Shown here piece by piece: positions 55,241-62,630 of a DNA stretch of 64,000 nucleotides. The first letter of the stretch is position 1. Every line of letters begins with the position of its first letter. A model generated the notes under the pieces. It was not told the DNA's origin. It saw nothing but the letters and a program-made list of their open reading frames with translations, and ran no database searches. The stretch comes from JBDHWG01 sp046328525 (lineage in GTDB: Bacteria; Chloroflexota; Anaerolineae; Epilineales; JAHCIE01), in the NCBI GenBank assembly GCA_046328525.1, contig JAXLWK010000003.1, positions 1,763,808 through 1,827,807 on the forward strand, read 5' to 3'. Made by a program: the position numbers and the translations under genes.

Positions 55241-55771
55241 ATGATTCAACGCATGATCCGCGCTTCTCGCCTCGACCGGATGCTGTTCCGGGAGGTTGCC
55301 GCGGATCCGAAGGAAATGACTCAGGCGGTTCTTATCGTCGTGCTGGTGGCAATTATCAGCGGTCTTGGGGCAGGCAGCGCGGGTATATTCAGTGGTGATT
55401 TTGGCCGCGGCGCCCTCGGCTTTTTCGTCGGTGTGGTCAGCGTCCTCATCCGGTGGGTATTCTGGTCCTACGTCACGTATGCGGTGGGCAGGTACGCTTT
55501 CGAGGTAGACAAAACGCCCGGCGCGGTAATGCGGGCCATCGGCTTTGCCCAGTCGCCGGCCGTTCTCAACATCTTTAGCGGTCTGCCGGGCATCGGCGAC
55601 CTGATCGCCGTCGTTGTGCTCCTGTGGAGCCTGGTCGCATCGTTCGTCGCAACGCGTGAGGCCCTGCGTCTCGACAATACCCGCACCCTGATCGCCGTCG
55701 TCGTCGGCTTCATCGCCGTCTTGATGATCCTGGCTTTCCTGTATGCGGCCTTTGGGATGTTTGGCCGCTAG
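55241..55771 (+). CDS. Yip1-family membrane protein
   Basis: The 176-residue protein has four to five hydrophobic helices in the Yip1/YIPF pattern: DRMLFREVAADPKEMTQAVL at the start, then GRYAFEVDKTPGAVMRAIGF, and SPAVLNIFSGLPGIGDLIAV. The bacterial family has no settled role. ATG 55241 has AAAGGAGA just upstream (55227-55234). Confidence 0.85.
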   Translation: MIQRMIRASRLDRMLFREVAADPKEMTQAVLIVVLVAIISGLGAGSAGIFSGDFGRGALGFFVGVVSVLIRWVFWSYVTYAVGRYAFEVDKTPGAVMRAIGFAQSPAVLNIFSGLPGIGDLIAVVVLLWSLVASFVATREALRLDNTRTLIAVVVGFIAVLMILAFLYAAFGMFGR

Positions 55772-55790
55772 AGACCGGCCACAAACGCAC

Positions 55791-55826
55791 GAAGCCCCCG
55801 CCGGATGACACGCCGGCGGGGGCTTC
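55791..55826. terminator. Bidirectional terminator between Yip1 and cspA genes
   Basis: GAAGCCCCCGCCGG (55791-55804) pairs perfectly with CCGGCGGGGGCTTC (55813-55826), loop of 8. It lies between convergent genes and has modest T-rich flanks on both sides. Confidence 0.8.
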
Positions 55827-55847
55827 TATCGTCAACAGACGGGCTGG

Positions 55848-56057
55848 TTACACCGGGCGAACATCCGTCGCCAGTAGCCCCTTTGGTCCGTCACTTAGCA
55901 CGAACTCGACGGGTTGCCCTTGCTCCAGGTTACGGTAGCCGGCGCCTTGGATGGACGAATAGTGGACGAACACGTCCGGGCCACCGTCCTGCGAAATGAA
56001 GCCGTAGCCCTTGGCGCTGTTGAACCATTTCACAACGCCTGTTTGTCGTTCCTGCAT
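55848..56057 (-). CDS. CspA-family cold shock protein
   Basis: The 69-residue protein is a single OB-fold cold shock domain with the RNA-binding motifs KWFNSAKGYGFI (RNP1) and DVFVHYSSI (RNP2). ATG 56057 follows AAGGAGATC. The 5' leader of about 120 bases contains a strong hairpin, common for cold-shock mRNAs whose leader structure changes with temperature. Confidence 0.96.
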   Translation of the reverse strand: MQERQTGVVKWFNSAKGYGFISQDGGPDVFVHYSSIQGAGYRNLEQGQPVEFVLSDGPKGLLATDVRPV

Positions 56058-56111
56058 CACTGCGATCTCCTTCTAGTCAGTGCTACTCGCCGACCCGCTG
56101 AAGGCAACGAA

Positions 56112-56150
56112 AAGGGCCGCGCGTCGCGGAGAACACCGCGTGGCCGGCCC
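56112..56150 (-). promoter_or_regulatory. Leader hairpin of cspA mRNA
   Basis: GGGCC with CGCGG (56114-56129) pairs across AGAACA with CCGCG plus GGCC/GGCCC (56136-56150). It lies inside the transcribed leader between the promoter at 56187-56215 and the cspA start. A thermosensitive role is plausible by analogy; nothing here proves it. Confidence 0.45.
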
Positions 56151-56186
56151 GAGCCTTCCCGACGGATGACGTCCTACAGGGACGTT

Positions 56187-56215
56187 ATGGTATCACAGGT
56201 AGGGGGTCATGTCAA
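56187..56215 (-). promoter_or_regulatory. Promoter for cspA
   Basis: On the minus strand: TTGACA (56215-56210), 17-base spacer, TACCAT (56192-56187). The -35 is perfect and the -10 moderate. It gives a leader of about 120 bases. Confidence 0.6.
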
Positions 56216-56349
56216 GTCGCTGTTAACCTGGTGTAAACCTTGCTCAGCCGCTAACACCGCTGGAACTTGGCCGACCCGCCGAACAGGGCTAGAATTGAGC
56301 GAGCGGCGGGTCACTCCCGCCGCGTGTCTTGCATGGTTTGCGAGGGTTT

Positions 56350-57660
56350 ATGGAACAAGCGCGCCGCGTGGACTCCTACGTCCAGAACAACCTGGTACGC
56401 AACTTCACGGTCAACGTCCTGGATGGGACGTTCTTCATGCTCGGCATGAGCTTCAGCTCCGTCGTCACCGTGATGCCGCTGTTCGTCAGCCAGCTCTCCA
56501 GCTCGCCGCTGCTCATCAGCCTCATTCCGGCGATCCAGAATGTCGGCTGGTTCCTCCCTGCCCTCTTCACCGCCCAATACGTCGAGAAGCTGCCGCGCAA
56601 GAAACCCTTCGTCCTGCTGATGACCCTCAACGAGCGCATCCCCTTCGTGGGCATGGCGCTGACGGCCCTGGCTGTGCCGCTTATCGGCCCGACCCTCGCG
56701 CTGGTGCTCTTCTTCCTGTTCCACATCTGGCGCACCTTTGGCAGCGGCTTCACATCTACGCCGTGGCAGGACATGATCGGCAAGATCATCCCGCCACGCC
56801 GCCGCGGCACGTTCTACGGCATGCAGTTTGGCTTCGGCGGTCTGGCCGGCGCATTCGGCGCCGGCGTGGCCGGCCGCATCCTGGAGAACTATCCCTTCTC
56901 GTTGAATTTCGCCATCAACTTCGGCCTCACCGCCGTCGCCGTCAGCATCTCCTTCATTTTCCTGTCAATGGCGCGCGAGAGAACGGAGAAGCCGGCCGCC
57001 AACCGGCCCCAGGGGCGCGCCTTCTGGGCGTCGCTGCCCGTCATCCTGCGCCAGAACCGCAACTATAGCAACTACCTCGTCTACCGCGTGCTGCTCGTCT
57101 TCGGCGCGATGGCGTCGGCCTTCATCACCGTCTACGGCGTGAACAAGCTCGGCATCACGGACGCGCAGGCCGGCACCATGACCCTGGTCATGATGCTCGT
57201 CGAGACCGGCGCCTACCCCGCGCTCGGGTTTCTCGGCGATCACATCGGCCACCGCCGCACGATGCAGCTGGCGGCGCTGTCCAGCGGCCTGACGGCTCTC
57301 GCCGCCCTGCTCGCGCCATCCGCCGAGTGGTATGTGGTGGTCTATGTCCTGCTCGGTCTCTCCATCTCCGCCACGATGGTCTCCAACCTGAGCGCGATCT
57401 ACGACTTCTGCAAGCCTGAAGAGGTGCCTACTTACGTTGGGCTGACGGCCACCCTCGTCGCCGTCCCCTCGTTCGTCGCCCCGCTGCTCGGCGGCGTCAT
57501 TGCGTCGGCCGCCAACTACGAGACCGTCTTCGCCATCGCCGTGCTGTTCTCGACGGCCAGCCTCGCCATGCTCATCTGGGGCGTCCGCGAGCCGCGGCAC
57601 GAGAAGCGCGCCGAAGTGGAGGCATTTGAGCCAGCCGGTGCGGTGCACGATGAGCTATAG
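56350..57660 (+). CDS. MFS transporter
   Basis: The 436-residue protein has about 12 membrane helices in two halves. The inter-helix loop GDHIGHRRTMQL after helix 8 and PPRRRGTFYGMQFG after helix 4 are MFS-type motif A/B-like segments. Family and substrate are not clear; drug or sugar efflux is possible. ATG 56350 follows GAGGG. The start at 56329 is also in frame but less likely. Confidence 0.87.
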   Translation: MEQARRVDSYVQNNLVRNFTVNVLDGTFFMLGMSFSSVVTVMPLFVSQLSSSPLLISLIPAIQNVGWFLPALFTAQYVEKLPRKKPFVLLMTLNERIPFVGMALTALAVPLIGPTLALVLFFLFHIWRTFGSGFTSTPWQDMIGKIIPPRRRGTFYGMQFGFGGLAGAFGAGVAGRILENYPFSLNFAINFGLTAVAVSISFIFLSMARERTEKPAANRPQGRAFWASLPVILRQNRNYSNYLVYRVLLVFGAMASAFITVYGVNKLGITDAQAGTMTLVMMLVETGAYPALGFLGDHIGHRRTMQLAALSSGLTALAALLAPSAEWYVVVYVLLGLSISATMVSNLSAIYDFCKPEEVPTYVGLTATLVAVPSFVAPLLGGVIASAANYETVFAIAVLFSTASLAMLIWGVREPRHEKRAEVEAFEPAGAVHDEL

Positions 57661-57679
57661 CCGCGCTTGTGCTGTATGC

Positions 57680-57685
57680 TATAAT
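57680..57685 (+). promoter_or_regulatory. -10 element of the Crp/Fnr gene (leaderless transcript)
   Basis: TATAAT ends only eight bases before ATG 57694, so transcription should begin at or within a base or two of the start codon. No ribosome site is present upstream, consistent with a leaderless mRNA. Confidence 0.5.
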
Positions 57686-57693
57686 TGAACGTC

Positions 57694-58419
57694 ATGCCTC
57701 CCCAATCGCAACCCACCAAGCATGATGAGCGTCTGCCGTCGGACATAGACAGCCTGCGGGCGATTCCGCTGCTGGCGTCGCTGTCCGACGAAGAGATGGC
57801 GGCCGAGCGCCACCTCTTTCGTAAGCGCGCCGTGGCGAAAGGCGCCTTTATCTTCCTGGAAGGCGACCCGCCCGAACGCTTCTACATCCTACTCAAAGGG
57901 CAGGTCAAGCTCATCCGCTCCACCGAGGGAAAAGACCTCATCCTGCGCATCGTGACGCCGGGCGAGTGGTTCGGCGGCGTCGCCGCCTTCGGCCGCCGCG
58001 CCCACCCCTACACCGCCCAGGCCATGGAGCCGTCGGTGGTCATGACCATCAGCGGCTACGACTTCGCCGGCCTGCTGGCGCGCTACCCCGACGTCTCGCA
58101 CCGCATCATCGAGGGATTGGTCACGCAGCTCACCGACGCCCACGAGATGATGCGCCGCCTGGCGCTGGAGCCGGTCGAGCCGCGCCTCGCCCACACCCTC
58201 CTCGACCTGGCGCAGCGGCGCGGCGCGCGTCACGAGCAGCGGCTCACCCTTACCCTCAACCTGACCCGCCAGACCCTCGCCGACATGTCGGGGACGACGG
58301 TCGAGACGGCCATCCGCGTCCTAAGCAAGTGGCGGCGCGCGGGGCTGGTGCGCGAAGAAAACGGCGCCCTCGTCATCGCCGACGCCGCAGCGCTGGAAGC
58401 CATCGCGCGGCGAACCTGA
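57694..58419 (+). CDS. Crp/Fnr-family transcription regulator without cysteine
   Basis: The 241-residue protein has an N-terminal cyclic-nucleotide-type sensor domain (FIFLEGDPPERFYILLKGQV then GEWFGGVAAF), a dimer helix (about 125-150) and a C-terminal winged helix with LTRQTLADMSGTTVETAIRV followed by LSKW. There is no Cys at all, so it is not an Fe-S Fnr; a heme-, NO- or cAMP-type sensor is possible. The recognition helix VETAIR keeps the Glu and Arg of FNR that read TGA(C/T) half-sites, and an exactly fitting palindrome lies just downstream. Confidence 0.9.
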   Translation: MPPQSQPTKHDERLPSDIDSLRAIPLLASLSDEEMAAERHLFRKRAVAKGAFIFLEGDPPERFYILLKGQVKLIRSTEGKDLILRIVTPGEWFGGVAAFGRRAHPYTAQAMEPSVVMTISGYDFAGLLARYPDVSHRIIEGLVTQLTDAHEMMRRLALEPVEPRLAHTLLDLAQRRGARHEQRLTLTLNLTRQTLADMSGTTVETAIRVLSKWRRAGLVREENGALVIADAAALEAIARRT

Positions 58420-58444
58420 AATTCTTTTTTCAACATAGTGAAAT

Positions 58445-58460
58445 TATGACGCACGTCATA
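58445..58460 (+). promoter_or_regulatory. FNR-type palindrome at about -41.5 of the ferredoxin promoter
   Basis: TATGACG-CA-CGTCATA is a perfect palindrome; in FNR style it reads TGAC-N4-GTCA. The centre (58452.5) is 41.5 bases upstream of the predicted transcript start (about 58494) set by TACAAT at 58482-58487. There is no good -35, as expected for a class II activated promoter. A Crp/Fnr regulator with a matching recognition helix is encoded immediately upstream. Confidence 0.65.
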
Positions 58461-58481
58461 GTCAGACGGCGCCAAGCCTTC

Positions 58482-58487
58482 TACAAT
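58482..58487 (+). promoter_or_regulatory. -10 element for ferredoxin
   Basis: TACAAT, with the FNR-type palindrome where the -35 would be. The predicted transcript start is near 58494. Confidence 0.55.
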
Positions 58488-58545
58488 AGAGGAGTAACGC
58501 GACCCACAAATCCCCTGTTACCCGCAGGGCCAAGGAGGAAACTGA

Positions 58546-58779
58546 ATGACCTACATTATCGCCGAACCGTGTGTCGGCGTGAAGGACATGGCGTGCGTGG
58601 ACGTGTGTCCGGTGGACTGCATCTACGAGGGCGAGGACATGCTCTACATCCATCCCGAGGAGTGCATTGACTGCGGCGCGTGCATGCCCGTCTGCCCGGT
58701 CGAGGCGATCTTCCCTGAGGCGGAAACCCCGCCCCAGTGGGAGAGCTACATCGCCAAGAACGCCGATTTCTTCAAATAA
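58546..58779 (+). CDS. fdxA: 7Fe ferredoxin (3Fe-4S plus 4Fe-4S)
   Basis: The 77-residue protein has CVGVKDMACVDVCPVDC and CIDCGACMPVCP, giving eight Cys in the spacing of Thermus/Azotobacter-type seven-iron ferredoxins, followed by PPQWESYIAKNADFF. Such proteins carry electrons for low-potential enzymes. ATG 58546 has AAGGAGG nine bases upstream. A single-gene transcript is likely, given the promoter before and terminator after. Confidence 0.95.
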   Translation: MTYIIAEPCVGVKDMACVDVCPVDCIYEGEDMLYIHPEECIDCGACMPVCPVEAIFPEAETPPQWESYIAKNADFFK

Positions 58780-58799
58780 GCGAATTGGCCTACAGCGTG

Positions 58800-58835
58800 A
58801 TCCGCCGGACACCAGGGTGTGTCCGGCGGATTTCT
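58800..58835 (+). terminator. Intrinsic terminator after ferredoxin
   Basis: ATCCGCCGGACAC (58800-58812) pairs perfectly with GTGTCCGGCGGAT (58819-58831), followed by TTCTGT. The loop is CAGGGT. Confidence 0.85.
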
Positions 58836-58925
58836 GTGCCACGCGAGCCTCAACCCCGCGTGGAGAAACCCCCTCCTCACGTGGTCCGTTCTCCACGCAT
58901 TTGCGCAAATTGGGCCGTCACACTG

Positions 58926-58953
58926 TTGCCAAACGGAGAGAGTGGGCTATAAT
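58926..58953 (+). promoter_or_regulatory. Promoter for gap
   Basis: TTGCCA (58926-58931), 16-base spacer, TATAAT (58948-58953). The transcript should start near 58960, leaving a leader of about 97 bases. A minimal ORF ATG-CAG-TAA (58961-58969) lies at its very start. Confidence 0.65.
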
Positions 58954-59056
58954 AGGAGGGATGCAGTAATTTCTGCGGCTCAACCCGGCGACGGGACGAG
59001 ACGTCCACACCTGCGAATTTCGGGCACAAGGCCCCCATTTTCGAAAGGAGTATCAC

Positions 59057-60124
59057 ATGCCAGTGCGCGTAGGAATCAATGGCTTCGGTCGAATCGGACG
59101 CCAGGGCTACAAAGCGATGCGCGAGCGCTACGGGGATCAGATTGACGTGGTGGCCGTCAACGACATCGGCGACCGCCCCTCGATGGTTCACCTGCTGAAG
59201 TACGACTCGAACTACGGCCGCTACGCCGGCCGCGTCGAGGCGACCGAGAACGGCTTCGTCGCCGATGGCGACGAAGTCAAGGTGCTGAGCTACCGCGATC
59301 CGGCCACCATCCCTTGGGGCGACCTCGGCGTGGAAGTGGTGATCGAGTCGACCGGTCTGTTCACGAGCCTTGAGAAGGCCAGCGCCCACCTCCAGGGCGG
59401 CGCCAAGAAGGTCATCATCAGCGCGCCGGCTAAGGGCGATCTGCTGACCATCGTTCTCGGCGTCAACGAGGAGATGTACGACCCGGCCAAGAACAACGTC
59501 GTGTCCAACGCCTCCTGCACGACCAACGGTCTCGCCCCGGTCGCCAAGGTGCTCAACGATGCGTTCGGCATCGAGAAGGGCATCCTCACGACCGTGCACG
59601 CCTACACCAACACCCAGCGCCTGCTCGACCTCGAGGCGAAGGGTGACCTGCGCGATGCCCGCGCCGCTGCGCTCAATATCATCCCGTCCTCGACCGGCGC
59701 GGCCAAGGCCGTCGGCCTCGTGATCCCGGCCCTCGCCGGCAAGTTCACCGGCATGGCCTTCCGCGTCCCGACCCCGACCGTCTCCGTGGTGGACTTCACC
59801 GCCGTCCTCAACAAGGGCACGACGGTCGAAGAAATCAACGCCCTCATGAAGGAAGCGGCCAACGGCGACCTCGAAGGCATCATGGGCTACACCGAAGAGC
59901 TGCTGGTCTCCATGGACCTCAAGGGCATGACCGAATCCACGATGTTCAGCGCCCCCGAGACGCTGGTCATCGGCGGCAACCTGGTCAAGGTCGTGACCTG
60001 GTACGACAACGAGTGGGGCTACGCCTGCCGCGTCGCCGACCTGGTCGCCTACATGGGCGCGCGCGCCGGCCAGGCGATTGACGTGAAGCCCGTCTCGGTG
60101 GCTCGCGCTCTGCAGCACGCGTAA
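59057..60124 (+). CDS. gap: Glyceraldehyde-3-phosphate dehydrogenase
   Basis: The 355-residue type I enzyme oxidises glyceraldehyde-3-phosphate with NAD(P). Visible are GINGFGRIGRQ (Rossmann start), the active-site NASCTTNGLAP around residue 155, HAYTNTQRLLDL, and the C-terminal WYDNEWGYACR. An AAAGGAGT precedes ATG 59057 by six bases. It is followed by pgk on the same strand with an intervening 14-bp inverted repeat. Confidence 0.98.
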   Translation: MPVRVGINGFGRIGRQGYKAMRERYGDQIDVVAVNDIGDRPSMVHLLKYDSNYGRYAGRVEATENGFVADGDEVKVLSYRDPATIPWGDLGVEVVIESTGLFTSLEKASAHLQGGAKKVIISAPAKGDLLTIVLGVNEEMYDPAKNNVVSNASCTTNGLAPVAKVLNDAFGIEKGILTTVHAYTNTQRLLDLEAKGDLRDARAAALNIIPSSTGAAKAVGLVIPALAGKFTGMAFRVPTPTVSVVDFTAVLNKGTTVEEINALMKEAANGDLEGIMGYTEELLVSMDLKGMTESTMFSAPETLVIGGNLVKVVTWYDNEWGYACRVADLVAYMGARAGQAIDVKPVSVARALQHA

Positions 60125-60152
60125 ACACATCATTCTCGCGGGACTGACGTCC

Positions 60153-60222
60153 AACAGGTACACAAGGCACGGGTGAGGAAGAAGGGCAAACGCTCGATTC
60201 CCTGTGTACTTGTGTACCTGTT
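60153..60222. repeat. 14-bp inverted repeat in the gap-pgk spacer
   Basis: AACAGGTACACAAG (60153-60166) and CTTGTGTACCTGTT (60209-60222) are exact reverse complements flanking a 42-base loop. It could fold in the gap-pgk mRNA and set relative levels, or be a dispersed element. Confidence 0.6.
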
Positions 60223-60252
60223 CTTATGTCCCCGCTCTGCCCCGGAGGCGCA

Positions 60253-61422
60253 ATGAACAAGAAAACTGTCCGCGATATTGACTGGAGCGGAAAAACGGCG
60301 GTTGTGCGCGTTGATTTCAACGTCCCGATCAAGAACGGCGTCGTCACCGACGACACGCGCATCCGCGAGTCGCTACCCACCATTCGCTACCTCATGGACC
60401 ACGGCGCGAAGCTCGTGCTCCTGTCCCACCTCGGCCGGCCGAAGGGCAAGGTCGCGCCGGAGTTCAGCCTCAAGCCGGCCGCCGACCACCTGAGCCAGCT
60501 CCTCGGTAAGCCGGTCGCGTTCCTGCCGGACCTCGATGCCGCGCCGGCCGAGGTCGCCAGCCTCAAGCCCGGCGACGTCGCCGTCGTGGAAAACACGCGC
60601 TTCCACGCCGGCGAGGAGAAGAACGACGCCGAGCTGGGCAAGAAGTTCGCCGCTCTCGGCGACGTGTACGTCAACGACGCCTTCGGCAGCGCCCACCGCG
60701 CCCACAGCTCCACCGAGGCCATCGCCCACGATAAACCGGCCGTGGCCGGCTTCCTGATGGAAAAGGAGTTGGACTACCTGGGCCGCGCCCTGTCGAACCC
60801 GGAGCGCCCGTTCGTGGCGATCCTGGGCGGCGCGAAGATCAGCGACAAGATCGAGGTTGTGCGCAGCCTGCTCGCCAAGACCGACCGCCTGCTCATCGGC
60901 GGCGGCATGGCCAACACCTTCCTGGCGGCGAAGGGCCTCGACATGGCCGACTCCCTCGTCGAGAAGGACAGTGTGGAGGTCGCCAAAACGCTGATCGGCG
61001 AGGCGAGCGACAAGCTCGTCCTGCCGGTGGATGCCGTCGTCGCCGACAAGTTCGCCGCCGACGCCGCGCACCAGGTCGTCGCCGTGGACGCCGTCCCGGC
61101 CGGCTGGCGCATCCTGGACATCGGGCCGAAGACCATCGAACTGTTCCAGGCCGACCTGAAGGGCGCGAAGACGGTTGTCTGGAACGGGCCGATGGGCGTG
61201 TTCGAGATGCCGGAGTTCGCCAAGGGTACCTTTGCCATCGCCGACGTCCTGGCCGACCTGCCGGGCGCGACCACGATCATCGGCGGCGGCGACTCGGCCG
61301 CTGCCGTCCACGCGGCCGGCGTCGCCGACAAGATCACCCACATCTCGACCGGCGGCGGCGCATCGCTGGAATTCCTCGAAGGCAAGACGCTCCCCGGCGT
61401 CGCCGCCCTCAACGCCAAGTAG
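60253..61422 (+). CDS. pgk: Phosphoglycerate kinase
   Basis: The 389-residue enzyme transfers phosphate from 1,3-bisphosphoglycerate to ADP. Family motifs include RVDFNVPIKNGVVTDDTRIR, LLSHLGRPKG, LSNPERPFVAILGGAKISDK, and GGGDSAAAVHAAGVADK. ATG 60253 has GGAGG at 60244-60248. It lies 128 bases after gap, the usual glycolytic order. Confidence 0.98.
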   Translation: MNKKTVRDIDWSGKTAVVRVDFNVPIKNGVVTDDTRIRESLPTIRYLMDHGAKLVLLSHLGRPKGKVAPEFSLKPAADHLSQLLGKPVAFLPDLDAAPAEVASLKPGDVAVVENTRFHAGEEKNDAELGKKFAALGDVYVNDAFGSAHRAHSSTEAIAHDKPAVAGFLMEKELDYLGRALSNPERPFVAILGGAKISDKIEVVRSLLAKTDRLLIGGGMANTFLAAKGLDMADSLVEKDSVEVAKTLIGEASDKLVLPVDAVVADKFAADAAHQVVAVDAVPAGWRILDIGPKTIELFQADLKGAKTVVWNGPMGVFEMPEFAKGTFAIADVLADLPGATTIIGGGDSAAAVHAAGVADKITHISTGGGASLEFLEGKTLPGVAALNAK

Positions 61423-61466
61423 CCCTGGCTACCTCTACAGGCCAGCGAACGCGGAACTGCAAGAAT

Positions 61467-61506
61467 CACGCGGTCATTTTGGAGAATGGCCGCGTGTCGT
61501 GTTTCT
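61467..61506 (+). terminator. Intrinsic terminator after pgk
   Basis: CACGCGGTCATT (61467-61478) pairs with AATGGCCGCGTG (61485-61496) with one G-U pair; a T-rich stretch (TCGTGTTTC) follows. It lies just before the convergent PIN toxin gene. Confidence 0.65.
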
Positions 61507-61921
61507 ATTGAAAAACTGTGAGAAATGCGGCCGGGCTGAGAATCTGGATGCCTTCGTACTCCCTGAGGGCCAACAGATGCTTGTCGCCGCTGACGATAAA
61601 CTCCGCGCCGCCCTCCACCGCACACTCGACGAACTTGTTATCCTCGGCATCTTCCTTGACGACGGCGAGGCGTCGAGTCGGCTCAACGATAGTTGCCAGC
61701 GTGCGCAGTCCTGCGATAATATCCGCGACCTCAACGTCGCTTCGACGGTGACGCGCCTGGATGCGCGGATACTTCAAGACACTTGCGTATTCCTCAAGGA
61801 TTGCCTCTGACACAAGAATCTCGAACTGATCCTCGCTCACCAGCTCCAAGACCTTTGCCGGTGCGCTAGCCGGTGCGATGAAGCTGCTGACGACGACATT
61901 GGTGTCGAGGACAACATTCAT
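61505..61921 (-). CDS. PIN-domain toxin
   Basis: The 138-residue protein begins MNVVLDTNVVVSSFIAP (first Asp), has LVSEAILEEYASVL (Glu), VVKEDAEDNKFVECAV (DxxD pair) and EFIVSGDKHLLALREYEGI (SGDxHLL). These are the four acidic positions of PIN nucleases, in the PIN_3 putative-toxin group. Such toxins cleave RNA. The ATG overlaps the stop of the upstream antitoxin as ATGA, so they are translated together. Confidence 0.92.
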   Translation of the reverse strand: MNVVLDTNVVVSSFIAPASAPAKVLELVSEDQFEILVSEAILEEYASVLKYPRIQARHRRSDVEVADIIAGLRTLATIVEPTRRLAVVKEDAEDNKFVECAVEGGAEFIVSGDKHLLALREYEGIQILSPAAFLTVFQ

Positions 61922-62193
61922 CTCGATTGTCTATTGCGAACAGCCTGGATCGCGTCGTTGACAAGCTCGTCGGCCTCATCCGCTGGAACGTTCGCGTCTT
62001 CGGCAAGGGCGCGGATCTGGTCAAAGTAGGCACGGCGTTGCCTCTTCCATTGCTCATACACTTCGATTGGGACAACGGCAGCCACTGCCTGCCCGTGCCG
62101 TTCGATGACGTATCTGTCCCTCTCGGCAACGACGCTCTGGAGGATGCTACCAAACTGGCGCCGCGCCTCAAACGCCCCAACTTTCTTTTCCAC
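61918..62193 (-). CDS. Phd/YefM-type antitoxin
   Basis: I start this at GTG 62193, with GGTGGAGG six bases upstream, giving 91 residues beginning MEKKVGAFEARRQFGSIL. That is the Phd/YefM DNA-binding fold; RYVIERHGQAVAAVVPIEVY follows. The C-terminal half is acidic and would mask the toxin. The longer TTG start at 62229 would enter the operator. A large palindrome at 62233-62263 is the likely autoregulatory site. Confidence 0.85.
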   Translation of the reverse strand: MEKKVGAFEARRQFGSILQSVVAERDRYVIERHGQAVAAVVPIEVYEQWKRQRRAYFDQIRALAEDANVPADEADELVNDAIQAVRNRQSR

Positions 62194-62232
62194 GCCTGCC
62201 TCCACCTTTCCAGTCAGTGCGCCAAGCAATCA

Positions 62233-62263
62233 GCATCAATAGCGTAGTTTACGCTATTGATGC
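62233..62263. promoter_or_regulatory. Palindromic operator of the Phd/PIN operon
   Basis: GCATCAATAGCGTA (62233-62246), GTT, TACGCTATTGATGC (62250-62263): 14-base perfect arms. It is 40 bases upstream of the antitoxin start and AT-richer than its surroundings. Type II antitoxins of the Phd group typically bind such palindromes in their own promoter. Confidence 0.7.
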
Positions 62264-62337
62264 AATTGTGGACTGACGTGTGGCTTTTGTCAACAGGCGA
62301 TTGGGCGCGAAGTATACCGCATGGGAGGAGTGATCGC

Positions 62338-62460
62338 ATGAACACAGGACGACGCCCGAAGCGCCAGGCATCGGAGGGGGTGCGGCCTGGGCGCTTCGGG
62401 CGCCGTCGTCAGGGGGATAGGACTGTTGTGACTATACTATACCTCAGATGGGCGCGATAA
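62338..62460 (+). CDS. Candidate small basic protein (40 residues) overlapping a long hairpin
   Basis: ATG 62338 is seven bases after GGGAGGAG (62323-62330), an excellent ribosome site, and opens a 40-codon frame ending at TAA 62460. The product is very basic (many Arg) and has a hydrophobic end (VVTILYLRW). Most of it lies inside a long inverted repeat (62348-62411), so the locus could be a structured RNA or repeat. I do not recognise it. Confidence 0.35.
   Translation: MNTGRRPKRQASEGVRPGRFGRRRQGDRTVVTILYLRWAR
62348..62411. repeat. Long inverted repeat
   Basis: GACGACGCCCGAAGCGCCAG (from about 62349) and GCCTGGGCGCTTCGGGCGCC followed by GTCGTC (to about 62410) pair over about 22 bases with two small bulges around a 15-base loop. 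It lies in the 437-base stretch between the antitoxin and the FHA gene; nothing else gene-like is there apart from the 40-codon ORF and the TGACG repeats. Confidence 0.7.
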
Positions 62461-62464
62461 ATCC

Positions 62465-62507
62465 TGACGCCACTCGTTCCTTTACCTGACGTTTACATGA
62501 CGTGACG
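62465..62507 (+). promoter_or_regulatory. TGACG direct repeats upstream of FHA-winged-helix gene
   Basis: TGACG occurs at 62465, 62487, 62498 and 62503. The first three are 22 and 11 bases apart, i.e. on one face of the helix, as in PhoB/OmpR boxes. The downstream gene encodes an OmpR-type winged helix, so autoregulation is possible. Confidence 0.45.
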
Positions 62508-62630
62508 GGCGGACATCGCAAGGGCAAATGTGGCAAAAGCGAGCAAGAGCTTGCACGCGCCGCCAATTTGGAGTATTATCAGGCTGGCGTATTATTGTTA
62601 GAATGGTCGAGGGCAGACGAGGAGGGTTCC

